A stretch of DNA of 64,000 nt from Cellulophaga sp. HaHaR_3_176 (GTDB taxonomy: Bacteria; Bacteroidota; Bacteroidia; Flavobacteriales; Flavobacteriaceae): the NCBI RefSeq assembly GCF_019021925.1, contig NZ_CP058990.1, positions 2,196,001-2,260,000 of the forward strand, in the 5' to 3' direction. A program made the position numbers and the translations under genes. Position 1 is the stretch's first letter. Each line of letters opens with the position of its first letter. Below are positions 10,674-19,315 of the stretch, piece by piece. The notes beneath the pieces are model-generated. The model ran no database searches and was not told the DNA's origin. It worked only from the letters and a program-made list of their open reading frames with translations.

Positions 10674-11715
10674 ATTCTAATTTTTTATAAATCATATTAA
10701 AAACAAAAATGCTCCCAACAGAAACTATACTAACTATTAATCCCCAGCAATAAAAACTAATAAATCCTAAAATTAGAAAGTAAATAGAAAAAGCTACTAT
10801 TGAAAAAACAAAACGAGCTGTACTCAAAAATTCCTTTTCTTTAATTCTTTTTTTAAGTATCATTTTCCAAATAATCAATACCGGAAAATTAAATATATAA
10901 AATAGAGTAATTAATATTTTATCGAACCAACCATCTGTTTCTATAAATTCCTCAAAACTATTAAATACCGCAATAGTATCTAGCGTTTTATTTACACTTT
11001 CAGGCTTTAAATAATCTACTCCAATTGCATCCAACTTAATTATTGTTGCCTCATATTTATCTTCATTTTCAATGTGTGTTGTCAAGCTCTTTAATCTTTC
11101 AAACACAATATCTACAACTCTATTTTTTGATAATTGTCCATCTTCTGAAAGATAAAAATCTTTAAGTAAAATTGGTTTTCCATAAAAAATACTTACTCCA
11201 TCTGGAAATTTACTTGCATTTTTATAATTTAATCCAACAGGTACTAAGTGTATATCTAAATCTGGATATTTTTCTAGTGCAGTAATTAAAATTCTTGTAA
11301 AACCTTTACTTAATGGTCTAACTCTTCTTTTTAAATTATGATTTGCTTCTGGAAAAATAACTATAGATTTATCTTCTTTAAATAAGTCTGAACAAAGATC
11401 AAACGTCCTACTATTATTTTTTAAAGCATCTACTCCATCTCTTATTCTATAAATTGGAATCATCTTAAACAAAGAAAATATTTTGTTTAAAAAATTATCC
11501 TTAAAAATATCTGATCTAGTTAAAAAATAAGGACTCCTGTTACAATCTGTTGCAATTAAAATAGTATCTAAAAATGCATTTTGATGATTAGATAAAAATA
11601 GGACTGGTTTATTTTTCGGAATATTAGATAGCCCATTAATTTCTATTTTTCCAAAATATACGTGCAATAAAAGCTTAATTACAACTCTTGTTATTTTATA
11701 TACAAACCTCCTCAA
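10672..11715 (-). CDS. PlsC-like 1-acyl-glycerol-3-phosphate acyltransferase, membrane-bound
   Basis: 347 residues. The acyltransferase block I SNHQNAFLD (NHX4D, about 42-48), block II-like IPIYRIRDG and block III VIFPEANH (FPEG type, A for G) place it in the PlsC/LPLAT superfamily; two hydrophobic helices close the C-terminus (about 275-345), giving a longer protein than standard PlsC (about 240). Likely acylates lysophosphatidate or another lipid at the inner membrane; substrate uncertain. It starts with TTG: no ATG occurs before the catalytic motif, and the TTG overlaps the TGA stop of the upstream symporter (TTGA), suggesting translational coupling. Confidence 0.85.
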   Translation of the reverse strand: MRRFVYKITRVVIKLLLHVYFGKIEINGLSNIPKNKPVLFLSNHQNAFLDTILIATDCNRSPYFLTRSDIFKDNFLNKIFSLFKMIPIYRIRDGVDALKNNSRTFDLCSDLFKEDKSIVIFPEANHNLKRRVRPLSKGFTRILITALEKYPDLDIHLVPVGLNYKNASKFPDGVSIFYGKPILLKDFYLSEDGQLSKNRVVDIVFERLKSLTTHIENEDKYEATIIKLDAIGVDYLKPESVNKTLDTIAVFNSFEEFIETDGWFDKILITLFYIFNFPVLIIWKMILKKRIKEKEFLSTARFVFSIVAFSIYFLILGFISFYCWGLIVSIVSVGSIFVFNMIYKKLE

Positions 11716-12635
11716 GTTAGTTTCCTTTTAATCATATTATTTTTATTGCGCCACAAATTAGCTAAAACTAAACCTGAAATTAAGTGCCAAATACCCCAAA
11801 AAGCAGTTAATAAAGCCATACCTCCTAATCCATTAAAAAAGGTGAAAATTAATAAAAGTCCCAAACCTGAATTCTGTATTCCTGTTTCAATAGTAATAGC
11901 TTTTGTATTTTCTACTGATAAGCCAAAGGCTTTTGCTAAAGAAAAACCTGTGGCAAATGCAATTATGTTATGTATTACTACAATCCAAAAAACATATAAT
12001 ATATAATTTAAAAAAATATCTATATTCTTATAAAGAGCTAAAAATATTAAAATTATAAAAAACACTAACGAAACATATTTTAAAATATAAGCACTTTTTT
12101 TTGCGAATATTGGCTTGTAATGGTTAATTAATACTCCTAAAAAAAGAGGAATACCTAATAACAAGAAAACCAACTTAACCATATCTAATGGCTCAATTGC
12201 AACTTGCTTTAAAAGAACAGCTGTAGGCGAATAAAGAGAACCCCAAAAATTCAGATTATAAGGAGTCAAAAATACTGCTAATAAGGTTGCTATTGCTGTT
12301 AAGCATACAGATAAGGCAGAATTACCATTAGAAAAATGTGTTATAAAATTAGATATATTCCCCCCTGGACAAGCTGCAACCATAAACATACCTAATGCTA
12401 CACTAGGTATCGGTTTTATAATTAAAACGAGTAAAAAAGTAACTAAAGGAAGCATAAAAAACTGGCTAAAAGCACCTATAAAAATAGGTTTAGGATTTTT
12501 AGCTAATTTTTTAAAATCTGAAATAGAAATATCTAAAGCAATACCAAACATTACTAATGCCAAGGCTGAATTTAAAACCCATAGCGATTGGGAATCAAAA
12601 TTTATATGTATGCTATCTAAAATAGAATCTGACAA
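11712..12635 (-). CDS. Bile acid:sodium symporter family (SBF) transporter
   Basis: 307 residues with about nine to ten membrane helices. The family's core signatures are visible: a MFGIALDISISDF helix at the N-terminus, MVAACPGGNISNFITHFSNGN (key part ACPGGNISN, the crossover region that binds Na+) and ETGIQNSGLGLLL (second crossover). Bacterial ASBT-like proteins carry organic acids such as pantoate; the true substrate here is unknown. TTG is the only start available after the preceding csaA gene (4 bases). Middle gene of a csaA-symporter-acyltransferase operon. Confidence 0.88.
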   Translation of the reverse strand: MSDSILDSIHINFDSQSLWVLNSALALVMFGIALDISISDFKKLAKNPKPIFIGAFSQFFMLPLVTFLLVLIIKPIPSVALGMFMVAACPGGNISNFITHFSNGNSALSVCLTAIATLLAVFLTPYNLNFWGSLYSPTAVLLKQVAIEPLDMVKLVFLLLGIPLFLGVLINHYKPIFAKKSAYILKYVSLVFFIILIFLALYKNIDIFLNYILYVFWIVVIHNIIAFATGFSLAKAFGLSVENTKAITIETGIQNSGLGLLLIFTFFNGLGGMALLTAFWGIWHLISGLVLANLWRNKNNMIKRKLT

Positions 12636-12639
12636 ATTT

Positions 12640-12975
12640 TTATGATATCTTTAAACCATTCTTGACCGATAAACCAGGATGCAGTAAGGTTACATCTTTA
12701 CCATCAACAGCACCTAATATAAGACATTCACTCATAAAATTTGCAATTTGCTTTTTAGGAAAATTAACTACAGCTACTATTTGACGACCAATAAGTTCAT
12801 TCAAGCTATAAACTGTTGTTATTTGTGCTGAAGTTTTACGAATACCTATTTCACTACCAAAATCGATTTCTAGCTTATAAGCAGGGTTTCTAACTTCTGG
12901 AAATTCGTTTGCCGAAATTATAGTTCCTACACGCATATCAACTTTAGAAAAATCAGACCAACTAAGTGTTTCCAT
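12640..12975 (-). CDS. csaA: CsaA-type tRNA-binding domain protein
   Basis: 111 residues forming a single EMAP/tRNA-binding OB domain: FSKVDMRVGTIISANEFP, KTSAQITTVYSLNELIGRQIVAVVNFP (key SAQIT and VNFPKKQIANFMSE), ILGA. B. subtilis CsaA is a dimeric tRNA-binding protein with reported chaperone and export-related activity; the real role in flavobacteria is not known. First gene of its operon. No clear TAnnTTTG box was found before it. Confidence 0.88.
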   Translation of the reverse strand: METLSWSDFSKVDMRVGTIISANEFPEVRNPAYKLEIDFGSEIGIRKTSAQITTVYSLNELIGRQIVAVVNFPKKQIANFMSECLILGAVDGKDVTLLHPGLSVKNGLKIS

Positions 12976-13093
12976 AAATTATTAATTAAAATTTAAATAT
13001 AAAGACCTTTGCGTTAATAAATAAAAATAGAGTCGCTTTTTAATAATAAATCTATAATTATTAAAAATTAGCAACACAAAGACTTAAAATAAA

Positions 13094-13636
13094 TTACCAT
13101 CCATTTCTATCTAATAAACCTTGTATATGGGCTAAGTGATGGTTACTATGCCAAGCGTATATTCCTATATTTTTCTTTAAAATTATTTCTACCTTGCTTT
13201 CTGGATGAATAAATTTTTTCTCTAAATCTTTTTCAGATAATCCTTTAAGTAAATAAACCAACTTAGCATGTAGTGCTATTAAATAATCTAAAGAAAGGTT
13301 TATAGGTGCCGTTTTTGCATCAAAGAGCTCGCTCCAATCTTTTTCTTCATATGCTTTAATCATCGGCTTATTTTCTGTCAAAGCCCATTTAAACCTAGTA
13401 TAACTATGATGATGACTATCTGCAATATGGTGTACTAATTGCCTCACCGTCCAACCTTCTGGTCTATAAGCCGTATTCAACTGCTCTGCTGATAAGTTTT
13501 CTACCAAAGCAGACAAACGATTTGGTAAAAGTTCTAAATCTTTAATCCATTTATTAACATGCTTGTTTGTAATATTTTCAGGACACTCAAAAGCACCTAT
13601 CGGATATTGTAATTTTTCCATAGAAGTATTTATCAT
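13094..13636 (-). CDS. YfiT/BstA-type bacillithiol transferase-like protein (DinB superfamily)
   Basis: 180 residues of the DinB/YfiT four-helix metal-dependent fold. Metal-site histidines are plain: QLVHHIADSHHHSYTRF (about 70-85) and WHSNHHLAHI (about 160). Relatives in Firmicutes conjugate bacillithiol to electrophiles; several Bacteroidota make bacillithiol, so the role is plausible but is inferred from fold and motifs. ATGs at 13636 and 13621 (MEKLQYPIG) are both possible; the second matches homologue starts as I recall them. It sits next to a peroxiredoxin gene, divergent, consistent with stress defence. Confidence 0.85.
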   Translation of the reverse strand: MINTSMEKLQYPIGAFECPENITNKHVNKWIKDLELLPNRLSALVENLSAEQLNTAYRPEGWTVRQLVHHIADSHHHSYTRFKWALTENKPMIKAYEEKDWSELFDAKTAPINLSLDYLIALHAKLVYLLKGLSEKDLEKKFIHPESKVEIILKKNIGIYAWHSNHHLAHIQGLLDRNGW

Positions 13637-13747
13637 ACTTTAAAAATAGAAAATTTTAATAGATTTTTAACCTCTTATAATGAAGAAATGGCTTTTAATC
13701 CACTAATTTTATAGGACAATAATATTAAACTTAAAAAACAATATAAA

Positions 13748-14386
13748 ATGGCAACATTAAGATTAGGAGATGTAGCTCCAGATTTTACAGCAGATAGCTC
13801 AATGGGAATGATAAATTTCTATGATTATTTAGGCGATGGATGGGGAATTCTTTTCTCTCACCCTGCAGATTTCACACCAGTATGTACAACTGAACTAGGT
13901 ACTGCTGCTAAATTTAAACCAGAATTTGATAAAAGAAATGTAAAAATGCTTGCTTTAAGTGTTGATGGAGCAGCTTCGCATGTAGAGTGGATTAAAGACA
14001 TTAATGAGGTTCAAGAGACTACAGTTAATTTTCCTATCATAGCTGATGAAAATAAAAAAGTGTCGGACTTATATGACATGATTCACCCGAATGCAAATAG
14101 CACATTAACGGTACGTTCTGTTTTTATAGTTGGGCCTGATAAAACAGTAAAATTAATACTTACTTACCCAGCATCTACAGGAAGAAATTTTAACGAATTG
14201 TTACGCGTTATAGATTCTTTACAATTAACAGCCTATCATAAAGTCGCAACACCTGCAAATTGGAAAAATGGAGATGATGTTGTTGTAAGCCCAGCAATAG
14301 CAACAGAAGATGCAAAGAAAATATTCTCTAAAGGTGTTGAAGAAATAAAGCCATATTTGAGAATGACACCTCAGCCAAATTTATAG
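13748..14386 (+). CDS. 1-Cys peroxiredoxin (Prx6 family)
   Basis: 212 residues. The peroxidatic cysteine lies in SHPADFTPVCTTELG (about residue 46), and it is the only cysteine of the protein, which fixes it as a 1-Cys enzyme; the Prx6 marker DFTPVCTTE and the long C-terminal dimer extension (VVSPAIATEDAKKIF, RMTPQPNL) agree. It reduces hydrogen peroxide and organic hydroperoxides, with a low-molecular thiol or thioredoxin-like reductant resolving the sulfenic acid. Divergent from the YfiT-like transferase gene, a possible thiol donor link. Confidence 0.95.
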   Translation: MATLRLGDVAPDFTADSSMGMINFYDYLGDGWGILFSHPADFTPVCTTELGTAAKFKPEFDKRNVKMLALSVDGAASHVEWIKDINEVQETTVNFPIIADENKKVSDLYDMIHPNANSTLTVRSVFIVGPDKTVKLILTYPASTGRNFNELLRVIDSLQLTAYHKVATPANWKNGDDVVVSPAIATEDAKKIFSKGVEEIKPYLRMTPQPNL

Positions 14387-14466
14387 AAACAACTGATACT
14401 AAATTAATTAAACGTTAAGAAAAAAATATAACTATCAAAAAATCACTAAGTTAAATTTTAATATAT

Positions 14467-14474
14467 TATATTTG
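14467..14474 (+). promoter_or_regulatory. -7 promoter box for cold-shock gene
   Basis: TATATTTG, 30 bases before the ATG at 14505. No -33 TTG at the expected distance. The leader is short, so the long regulatory leader of E. coli cspA is absent. Confidence 0.5.
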
Positions 14475-14504
14475 TTACTTAATTAATTTTTTTAATATTT
14501 TATA

Positions 14505-14696
14505 ATGAATAAAGGAACAGTAAAATTCTTCAATGATTCTAAAGGTTTTGGATTTATCACTGAAGAGGGCTCAAGCGAAGATCACTTTGTACACATTTCA
14601 GGTTTAATTGATGAAATTCGCGAAGGTGATGTTGTAGAATTTGAATTACAACAAGGTAAAAAAGGATTGAACGCAGTAAACGTTAAAGTACTTTAA
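14505..14696 (+). CDS. Cold-shock domain protein (CspA family)
   Basis: 63 residues, one cold-shock OB fold with RNP1 SKGFGFIT and RNP2 HFVHIS and the usual start NKGTVKFFN. Binds single-stranded RNA/DNA and acts as an RNA chaperone. Monocistronic with its own -7 box and a good terminator 35 bases after the stop. Confidence 0.97.
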   Translation: MNKGTVKFFNDSKGFGFITEEGSSEDHFVHISGLIDEIREGDVVEFELQQGKKGLNAVNVKVL

Positions 14697-14730
14697 TACA
14701 TACGATACGTAACAACTTTTTTTTGTTAGA

Positions 14731-14757
14731 AGCTCAACCACTAGGTTGGGCTTTTTT
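14731..14757 (+). terminator. Terminator of the cold-shock gene
   Basis: AGCTCAACC / GGTTGGGCT stem (one G-T pair), ACTA loop, then seven Ts. Confidence 0.85.
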
Positions 14758-15031
14758 ATTGGATAAAACTCAACTAAAATAAACGTTATTTCCTCTAAAA
14801 AATTTGTCTGACAAAAAAAACTTATATTTTTATCTCTTTTTGACGCAACGTTTTTCTTCATTTTACATCTACATGAAAAACGACCTAACTAACTATCTTA
14901 GAATAAAGCCATTTTTAAATTTTTGAATTGCCTCACTTTAATTACAGCTACTTGTTATTAAAAACGAAAGCTTCATTAATAAGTTTTATTCTTTTAAAAG
15001 TTAAATTATAACAACCACCAAAATAGAAGAT
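14758..15031. other. AT-rich intergenic stretch
   Basis: No gene recognised. It holds a small perfect palindrome TTTGTC-T-GACAAA at 14803-14815 of unknown meaning and no convincing promoter for the tiny gene that follows. Confidence 0.5.
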
Positions 15032-15124
15032 ATGACCACATTCTTTAGTATTCTTTGTAGCCTTATTGTTGTTAACTTATTATTACTTATTTTAAGTGTA
15101 AATAGAAAATCTAATAAAATATAA
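15032..15124 (+). CDS. Tiny single-helix membrane protein (30 residues), paralogue of the one at 29951
   Basis: ATG to TAA, 30 residues: MTTFFSIL start, a hydrophobic helix through residue 21, then SVNRKSNKI. The protein at 29951-30121 begins MVTFFSIL and has SVNRSSKK after its helix: same start, same helix length, same SVNR motif, so these are members of one small family. A very strong terminator begins on the last base of its stop codon, as expected of a real gene. Predicted inner-membrane peptide, N-terminus out or in unknown, positively charged C-terminus probably cytoplasmic. Function unknown. Confidence 0.6.
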   Translation: MTTFFSILCSLIVVNLLLLILSVNRKSNKI

Positions 15125-15156
15125 AAAGGGTTCCAACATATTGGAACCCTTTTATT
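15124..15156. terminator. Strong bidirectional terminator
   Basis: 13-bp stem AAAAGGGTTCCAA / TTGGAACCCTTTT with CATA loop; ends both the tiny gene (plus) and the PPIase gene (minus). Confidence 0.92.
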
Positions 15157-15178
15157 ATATTATGGTTAATTTTAAAAA

Positions 15179-16111
15179 TTAACTTACTTTCATCAACTCT
15201 ACGTCAAAGATTAATATTGCATCTGGTGGTATAACCCCTCCTGCTCCTGCGCTACCATAACCTAAGTTAGATGGAATAACAAAACGAGCTTTATCTCCTA
15301 CGTTTAAAAGGCAAATACCTTCATCCCATCCTTTAATTACCTGACCAACTCCTACTTGAAAATCAATTGGTTCTTTTCTCTTATAAGAAGAGTCAAAAAC
15401 AGTCCCGCTTACCAAAGATCCTTCATAATGAACAGAAACTTCCATTCCTGCTTCAGCTTTAGCACCTGTTCCTTTTTGAATTATCTTATAACGTAAACCA
15501 CTTTCTGTTTCTGAAAAGCCAGCAGATATTTCATCTAATTCAGCTGATTGCTTTGCTTTTTCTTCTGCTAATCTTTTTTCTCTAGACCCTTCAAAAGTTC
15601 TAAAAGACTCAACAGCATTCCAAGCTTCTGCTTCTGCCCCAACTCTAACAATCTCTAAAGATTCTATTTTATCGCCCTGAGCAATTGCATCAACAATATC
15701 TTGACCTTCAATAACATTTCCGAAAACAGTATGCTTATTATCTAACCATGGTGTTGCAACGTGAGTTATGAAAAACTGGCTTCCGTTTGTTCCTGGGCCA
15801 GCATTAGCCATAGATAACACTCCTGGAGTATCATGCTTTAAATCTGGATGAAATTCATCATCAAATTTATAACCAGCATCGCCAGTACCTGTACCTAAAG
15901 GACAACCACCTTGTACCATAAAATCAGGAATTACTCTATGAAATTTAATACCATCATAATATGGTGTACCCTGAGGTTTTACTTTATTTTCTAAATTACC
16001 TTCTGCTAAGGCCACAAAATTACCAACTGTTCCTGGCGTTTTATCATGTGTTAATTTTACTAAAATTTCTCCTTTTGAAGTATTGAATTTTGCGTAGATT
16101 CCGTCTTTCAT
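15179..16111 (-). CDS. Cyclophilin-FKBP fusion peptidyl-prolyl isomerase
   Basis: 310 residues from the ATG at 16111. Residues 1-160 are a cyclophilin ([39 protein letters not shown]: catalytic Arg, Gln and binding residues present); a helical linker rich in E/K/A follows (165-205); residues 210-310 are an FKBP domain ([49 protein letters not shown]). Both isomerase types on one chain is the notable point. No signal peptide, so cytoplasmic. An in-frame GTG at 16132 is rejected because the -7 box overlaps it. Confidence 0.93.
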   Translation of the reverse strand: MKDGIYAKFNTSKGEILVKLTHDKTPGTVGNFVALAEGNLENKVKPQGTPYYDGIKFHRVIPDFMVQGGCPLGTGTGDAGYKFDDEFHPDLKHDTPGVLSMANAGPGTNGSQFFITHVATPWLDNKHTVFGNVIEGQDIVDAIAQGDKIESLEIVRVGAEAEAWNAVESFRTFEGSREKRLAEEKAKQSAELDEISAGFSETESGLRYKIIQKGTGAKAEAGMEVSVHYEGSLVSGTVFDSSYKRKEPIDFQVGVGQVIKGWDEGICLLNVGDKARFVIPSNLGYGSAGAGGVIPPDAILIFDVELMKVS

Positions 16112-16131
16112 TTTATTTTTTTTATGAGCCA

Positions 16132-16139
16132 CAAAGGTA
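16132..16139 (-). promoter_or_regulatory. -7 promoter box for the PPIase gene
   Basis: TACCTTTG on the minus strand; transcription would begin near 16125, which forces the ATG at 16111 as start. Confidence 0.6.
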
Positions 16140-16162
16140 ATACTTTGTTTTGTGTTAGAAAA

Positions 16163-17563
16163 CTAGCCTTTAATAATCTTGGTAGTTTTAATTACACCGT
16201 ATTTATCAAATAAATAAACCAAACTTGCCATTGTTGCGGCTCCTAATTCTAACTCTCTTTTATTTACATGCTCGAACGTATCGTTTGCAGCATGGTGATG
16301 GTCAAAATAACGTTGTGAATCTGGTCGTAAACCCGCTAACACCATCTGACTATCTTTCAAAGGGCCAATATCAGCCCCAGCAAACCCCTTCACAAACATA
16401 TGTATTAAATAAGGTTCAAATAAGGGCTTCCACTCTTGTACTTTATTAAAATTTTCTTCTGTACAGTCAAAAGAAAAACCTCTAGGAGAAAAACCACCAG
16501 AATCACTCTCTAAAGCAAAAACATGATTTTCTTTTTTGTTTTTTGCTATTTCAGCATATTTACTACCACCTCTAAGGCCATTTTCTTCATTCATAAATAA
16601 AACAACACGTATTGTTCTTTTAGGCTTATAACCTGTTTCTTTTAATAATCTAAGAACGTCCATACTCTGAACAGATCCAGCCCCATCATCATGAGAGCCA
16701 TCACCCAAGTCCCAAGAATCTAAATGACCACCAACTACCATTATTTCATTTGGATATTTGCTTCCTGTAATTTCTCCAATTACGTTATATGATTGTACAT
16801 CATCATATTGTTGACAGCTTTGTTTAAAATAAAAATTAATATCTGGATTTAATGTTAATGATACACTTAACAAATCGGCTCCATTTGTACTAATTGCTGC
16901 TGCTGGAATTCTTTCATTAACAGGAGTATCACCATAACTCATAGCTCCCGTATGTGGCAAGTCGTCCAATCTTAAGTTCATAGATCTAACGATTACACCA
17001 ACAGCTCCATATTTAGCAGCTTCTTTAGCTCCTGCATATCGCTGATCTACACAGCCTGAATATGATGAAAATGTATTAATGTTTGTCGCTTCCATAGGTC
17101 TGTTAAAAAAAACTATCCGACCTTCAAGACGTTGTTTCCCTAAAATTGCTAAATCATCTATACTTTTAACTTCTACTACATTTGCTTTTAAACCACCTAA
17201 AGGCGTTCTTACCGATCCACCTAAAGCGCAAATTGGAATATTTGTTGTAACTCCTGGCTTAGATTCGAAATACGCAAACTCTGGTGCACCACGAGTCCAC
17301 TTAGGAACCATAACAGGTTGTAACCATACTTTATCTAAACCTAAACCTTCTAACTCTTTTTTTGTGTAATCAACTGCTTGTTGAGCTTGAATAGACCCTG
17401 ATAAACGTCCTCCTATTTGATTTGATATATGATTAAGCCAATCGTATGCTTTACCGTTTGATAAAGCCGTATCGTAAATAGATTTAATTTGGACCTCATC
17501 TGAATCTTGCGAAAAAATTGTTGTCGTTAGCAAAAAACAAATTGCAAAAATTAATTTTTTCAT
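16163..17563 (-). CDS. Secreted M28 family metallopeptidase (aminopeptidase type)
   Basis: 466 residues with signal peptide (about 1-18, FLLTTTIFSQ). A PA-type insert lies about 120-240; the M28 catalytic core follows with zinc ligands in VVGGHLDSWDLGDGSHDDGAG (split here: GGHLDSW and GDGSHDDGAG), LFMNEENGLRGG and, at the end, FDHHHAANDTFEHV. Predicted periplasmic or secreted exopeptidase for peptide feeding. Its ATG overlaps the stop of the upstream ppk2 gene by one base (TAATG), so the two are co-transcribed although functionally unrelated. Confidence 0.92.
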   Translation of the reverse strand: MKKLIFAICFLLTTTIFSQDSDEVQIKSIYDTALSNGKAYDWLNHISNQIGGRLSGSIQAQQAVDYTKKELEGLGLDKVWLQPVMVPKWTRGAPEFAYFESKPGVTTNIPICALGGSVRTPLGGLKANVVEVKSIDDLAILGKQRLEGRIVFFNRPMEATNINTFSSYSGCVDQRYAGAKEAAKYGAVGVIVRSMNLRLDDLPHTGAMSYGDTPVNERIPAAAISTNGADLLSVSLTLNPDINFYFKQSCQQYDDVQSYNVIGEITGSKYPNEIMVVGGHLDSWDLGDGSHDDGAGSVQSMDVLRLLKETGYKPKRTIRVVLFMNEENGLRGGSKYAEIAKNKKENHVFALESDSGGFSPRGFSFDCTEENFNKVQEWKPLFEPYLIHMFVKGFAGADIGPLKDSQMVLAGLRPDSQRYFDHHHAANDTFEHVNKRELELGAATMASLVYLFDKYGVIKTTKIIKG

Positions 17564-18444
17564 TATTCTCCGTTTTGTAATTGATTTTTATAAACTTCTA
17601 AATTAGCCATTATTTTATCATCAAGGGCAGGCTCTTTAATATCTTTGTATTTTTTTAACTCTTCTAATAATGTTTTTGCCACAATTAAACGCGCTGCCTT
17701 TTTATTATCTGCTGGGATTACAAACCACGGTGCATGTTTTTTTGAAGTTTTATTTATTGCATCTTGATAACATGCCTGGTATGTATCCCAAAGTTTTCTT
17801 TCTTTTAAATCTCCCGGAGAAAACTTCCAGTTTTTTTCTTTTAGGTTTAACCTTCTTAACAATCTTTGTCTTTGTTCTTCTTTTGACAAGTGCAAAAAGA
17901 ATTTAAAAATTATAGTTCCATTATCAGCTATGTGCTTTTCAAAATTATTTATTTGACTAAAGCGTTTTTCCCAGAATTTATCGTCAATATCTTTTACAGT
18001 ATGTATACCTGGTATATGTTCACCTAAAACATATTCAGGATGCACTCTTGTTACTAAAACGTTTTCATAATGAGTTCTATTAAAAACTCCAAATTTTCCT
18101 TTAGCGGGTAATGCTATATAATGTCTCCATAAGTAATCATGTTTTAACTCTAACTCAGTCGGCACTTTAAAACTATGTACAACAACACCTCTCGCATTAA
18201 AATCTTTAAATATTTCTCTTATCAGACTATCTTTACCAGCAGTATCCATACCCTGTAAACAAACTAGAACACTATATTTTCCATGTGCATATAACACATC
18301 TTGTAATTCACCTAATTCCTTTCTTACCTTTTGTAATTCTTTTTTTAACTCTTTGTCTTCTGAGTCAAAGTTTTCAAAAGTTGAAATATCTTTTAGATTT
18401 ACGGGCTGATTAACGCTATAATTTTCTGATTTAATTTTATTCAT
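17563..18444 (-). CDS. ppk2: Polyphosphate kinase 2 family nucleotide phosphotransferase
   Basis: About 293 residues. Walker A LQGMDTAGKDSLI, Walker B region HYENVLVTRVHPE and the lid KEEQRQRLLRRLNLKEKNWKF identify PPK2, which moves phosphate between polyphosphate and nucleoside mono- or diphosphates in the cytoplasm. The 290-300 residue one-domain form with the GKFGVFNRTHYE stretch fits the class I/III types; which nucleotide is preferred cannot be read from sequence by eye. I use the ATG at 18444 (MNKIKSENYS); an upstream in-frame ATG at 18474 would add ten hydrophobic residues not expected in this family. Confidence 0.9.
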   Translation of the reverse strand: MNKIKSENYSVNQPVNLKDISTFENFDSEDKELKKELQKVRKELGELQDVLYAHGKYSVLVCLQGMDTAGKDSLIREIFKDFNARGVVVHSFKVPTELELKHDYLWRHYIALPAKGKFGVFNRTHYENVLVTRVHPEYVLGEHIPGIHTVKDIDDKFWEKRFSQINNFEKHIADNGTIIFKFFLHLSKEEQRQRLLRRLNLKEKNWKFSPGDLKERKLWDTYQACYQDAINKTSKKHAPWFVIPADNKKAARLIVAKTLLEELKKYKDIKEPALDDKIMANLEVYKNQLQNGE

Positions 18445-18545
18445 AATCTGAATATAAAATAAATAATTAAACATTTAAGAAATAAGACTGTAAAACATTT
18501 AATCTAAATTACTCGTCCTTACTAAAAAGTATTTTGTCGAAAAAA

Positions 18546-18577
18546 TTGAAGCACTTAAAACCAGTGCCTTATATTTG
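18546..18577 (+). promoter_or_regulatory. Promoter of the secreted unknown gene
   Basis: TTG at 18546-18548, 21 bases, TATATTTG at 18570-18577. Good match to the Bacteroidota consensus; it decides the start at 18621. Confidence 0.65.
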
Positions 18578-18620
18578 CAATAAGTTACATCCCAAATGTT
18601 ACTTATTAATCTTACAACCT

Positions 18621-19313
18621 ATGAAAATCAAGTACTTACTACTTATTTTTTTCCTATTTATATTCTTATCCTCTTTCAATAAAGAAGAAGATAGAGCTTG
18701 TGAATACGTAGGTTCTAATATAGAATATATATCATCGCAAACACAAAAAGCTTTACTAGAGACTGATCTCAATAAAACCAAATATCAGATATATAAAGCT
18801 ATTAATGCTATTGAAAAAACTAAGAAAAAACTAAAAGATTGCGGTTGTAGCTATGCTTCTAAAAATTTATTTACAAGTTTAGACAATTTAGTAATGTCTA
18901 CAAAAACTTCTAATTTAGGAAATGCCAGAATATTCTTGAACAGGTCTTTAAAAAATACAGCTTCGAGTTTAGAGTCTTTACAAGAACACCATACTCACCA
19001 AAGTAAGTATCAAAATGGTGTGTTAAGTTTAAATACGAAAACAGACGAAAATTTAAAGAAAGGATCTCCAATACCAAATGATCGTTATTTACACCAAAAA
19101 ATAGATTCTTCTCTTGTTAAATTTGAAAAATCGTTAGATGACGTTGTTCGTACAATCGAATGTGGGAAAGCAAAAACATTTACCCAAAGGGTTTTTAATA
19201 TTTCTGAAAAAGAACTTTTAAAAGAGAACCTTAGTGAAGGTAAAAAATATTATCATTTACGCACTAAGGCTATAGCTGCAGAAGCTCTTAAAAAATTAGA
19301 AAACTGTAAATAA
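18621..19313 (+). CDS. Secreted helical protein of unknown function
   Basis: 230 residues from ATG 18621; a longer in-frame start at 18534 lies upstream of the promoter and is rejected. Signal peptide or anchor (KIKYLLLIFFLFIFLSSF). The mature part is helical and has six or so cysteines in suggestive places: ACEYVG near its start, DCGCSY in the middle, ECGKAK and a final ENCK. Two similar blocks, each with a Cys and helices (IEYISSQTQKALLET... and VRTIECGKAKTF...), hint at an internal duplication. I do not recognise the family. Its stop lies 2 bases from the convergent regulator gene. Confidence 0.7.
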   Translation: MKIKYLLLIFFLFIFLSSFNKEEDRACEYVGSNIEYISSQTQKALLETDLNKTKYQIYKAINAIEKTKKKLKDCGCSYASKNLFTSLDNLVMSTKTSNLGNARIFLNRSLKNTASSLESLQEHHTHQSKYQNGVLSLNTKTDENLKKGSPIPNDRYLHQKIDSSLVKFEKSLDDVVRTIECGKAKTFTQRVFNISEKELLKENLSEGKKYYHLRTKAIAAEALKKLENCK

Positions 19314-19315
19314 AT

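Noticed and set aside
16112-16132. GTG start of the PPIase at 16132
   Set aside because: The -7 promoter box overlaps it, so it cannot be on the mRNA.
18534-18620. N-terminal extension of the secreted unknown protein
   Set aside because: A consensus promoter lies inside it and the signal peptide starts at 18621.
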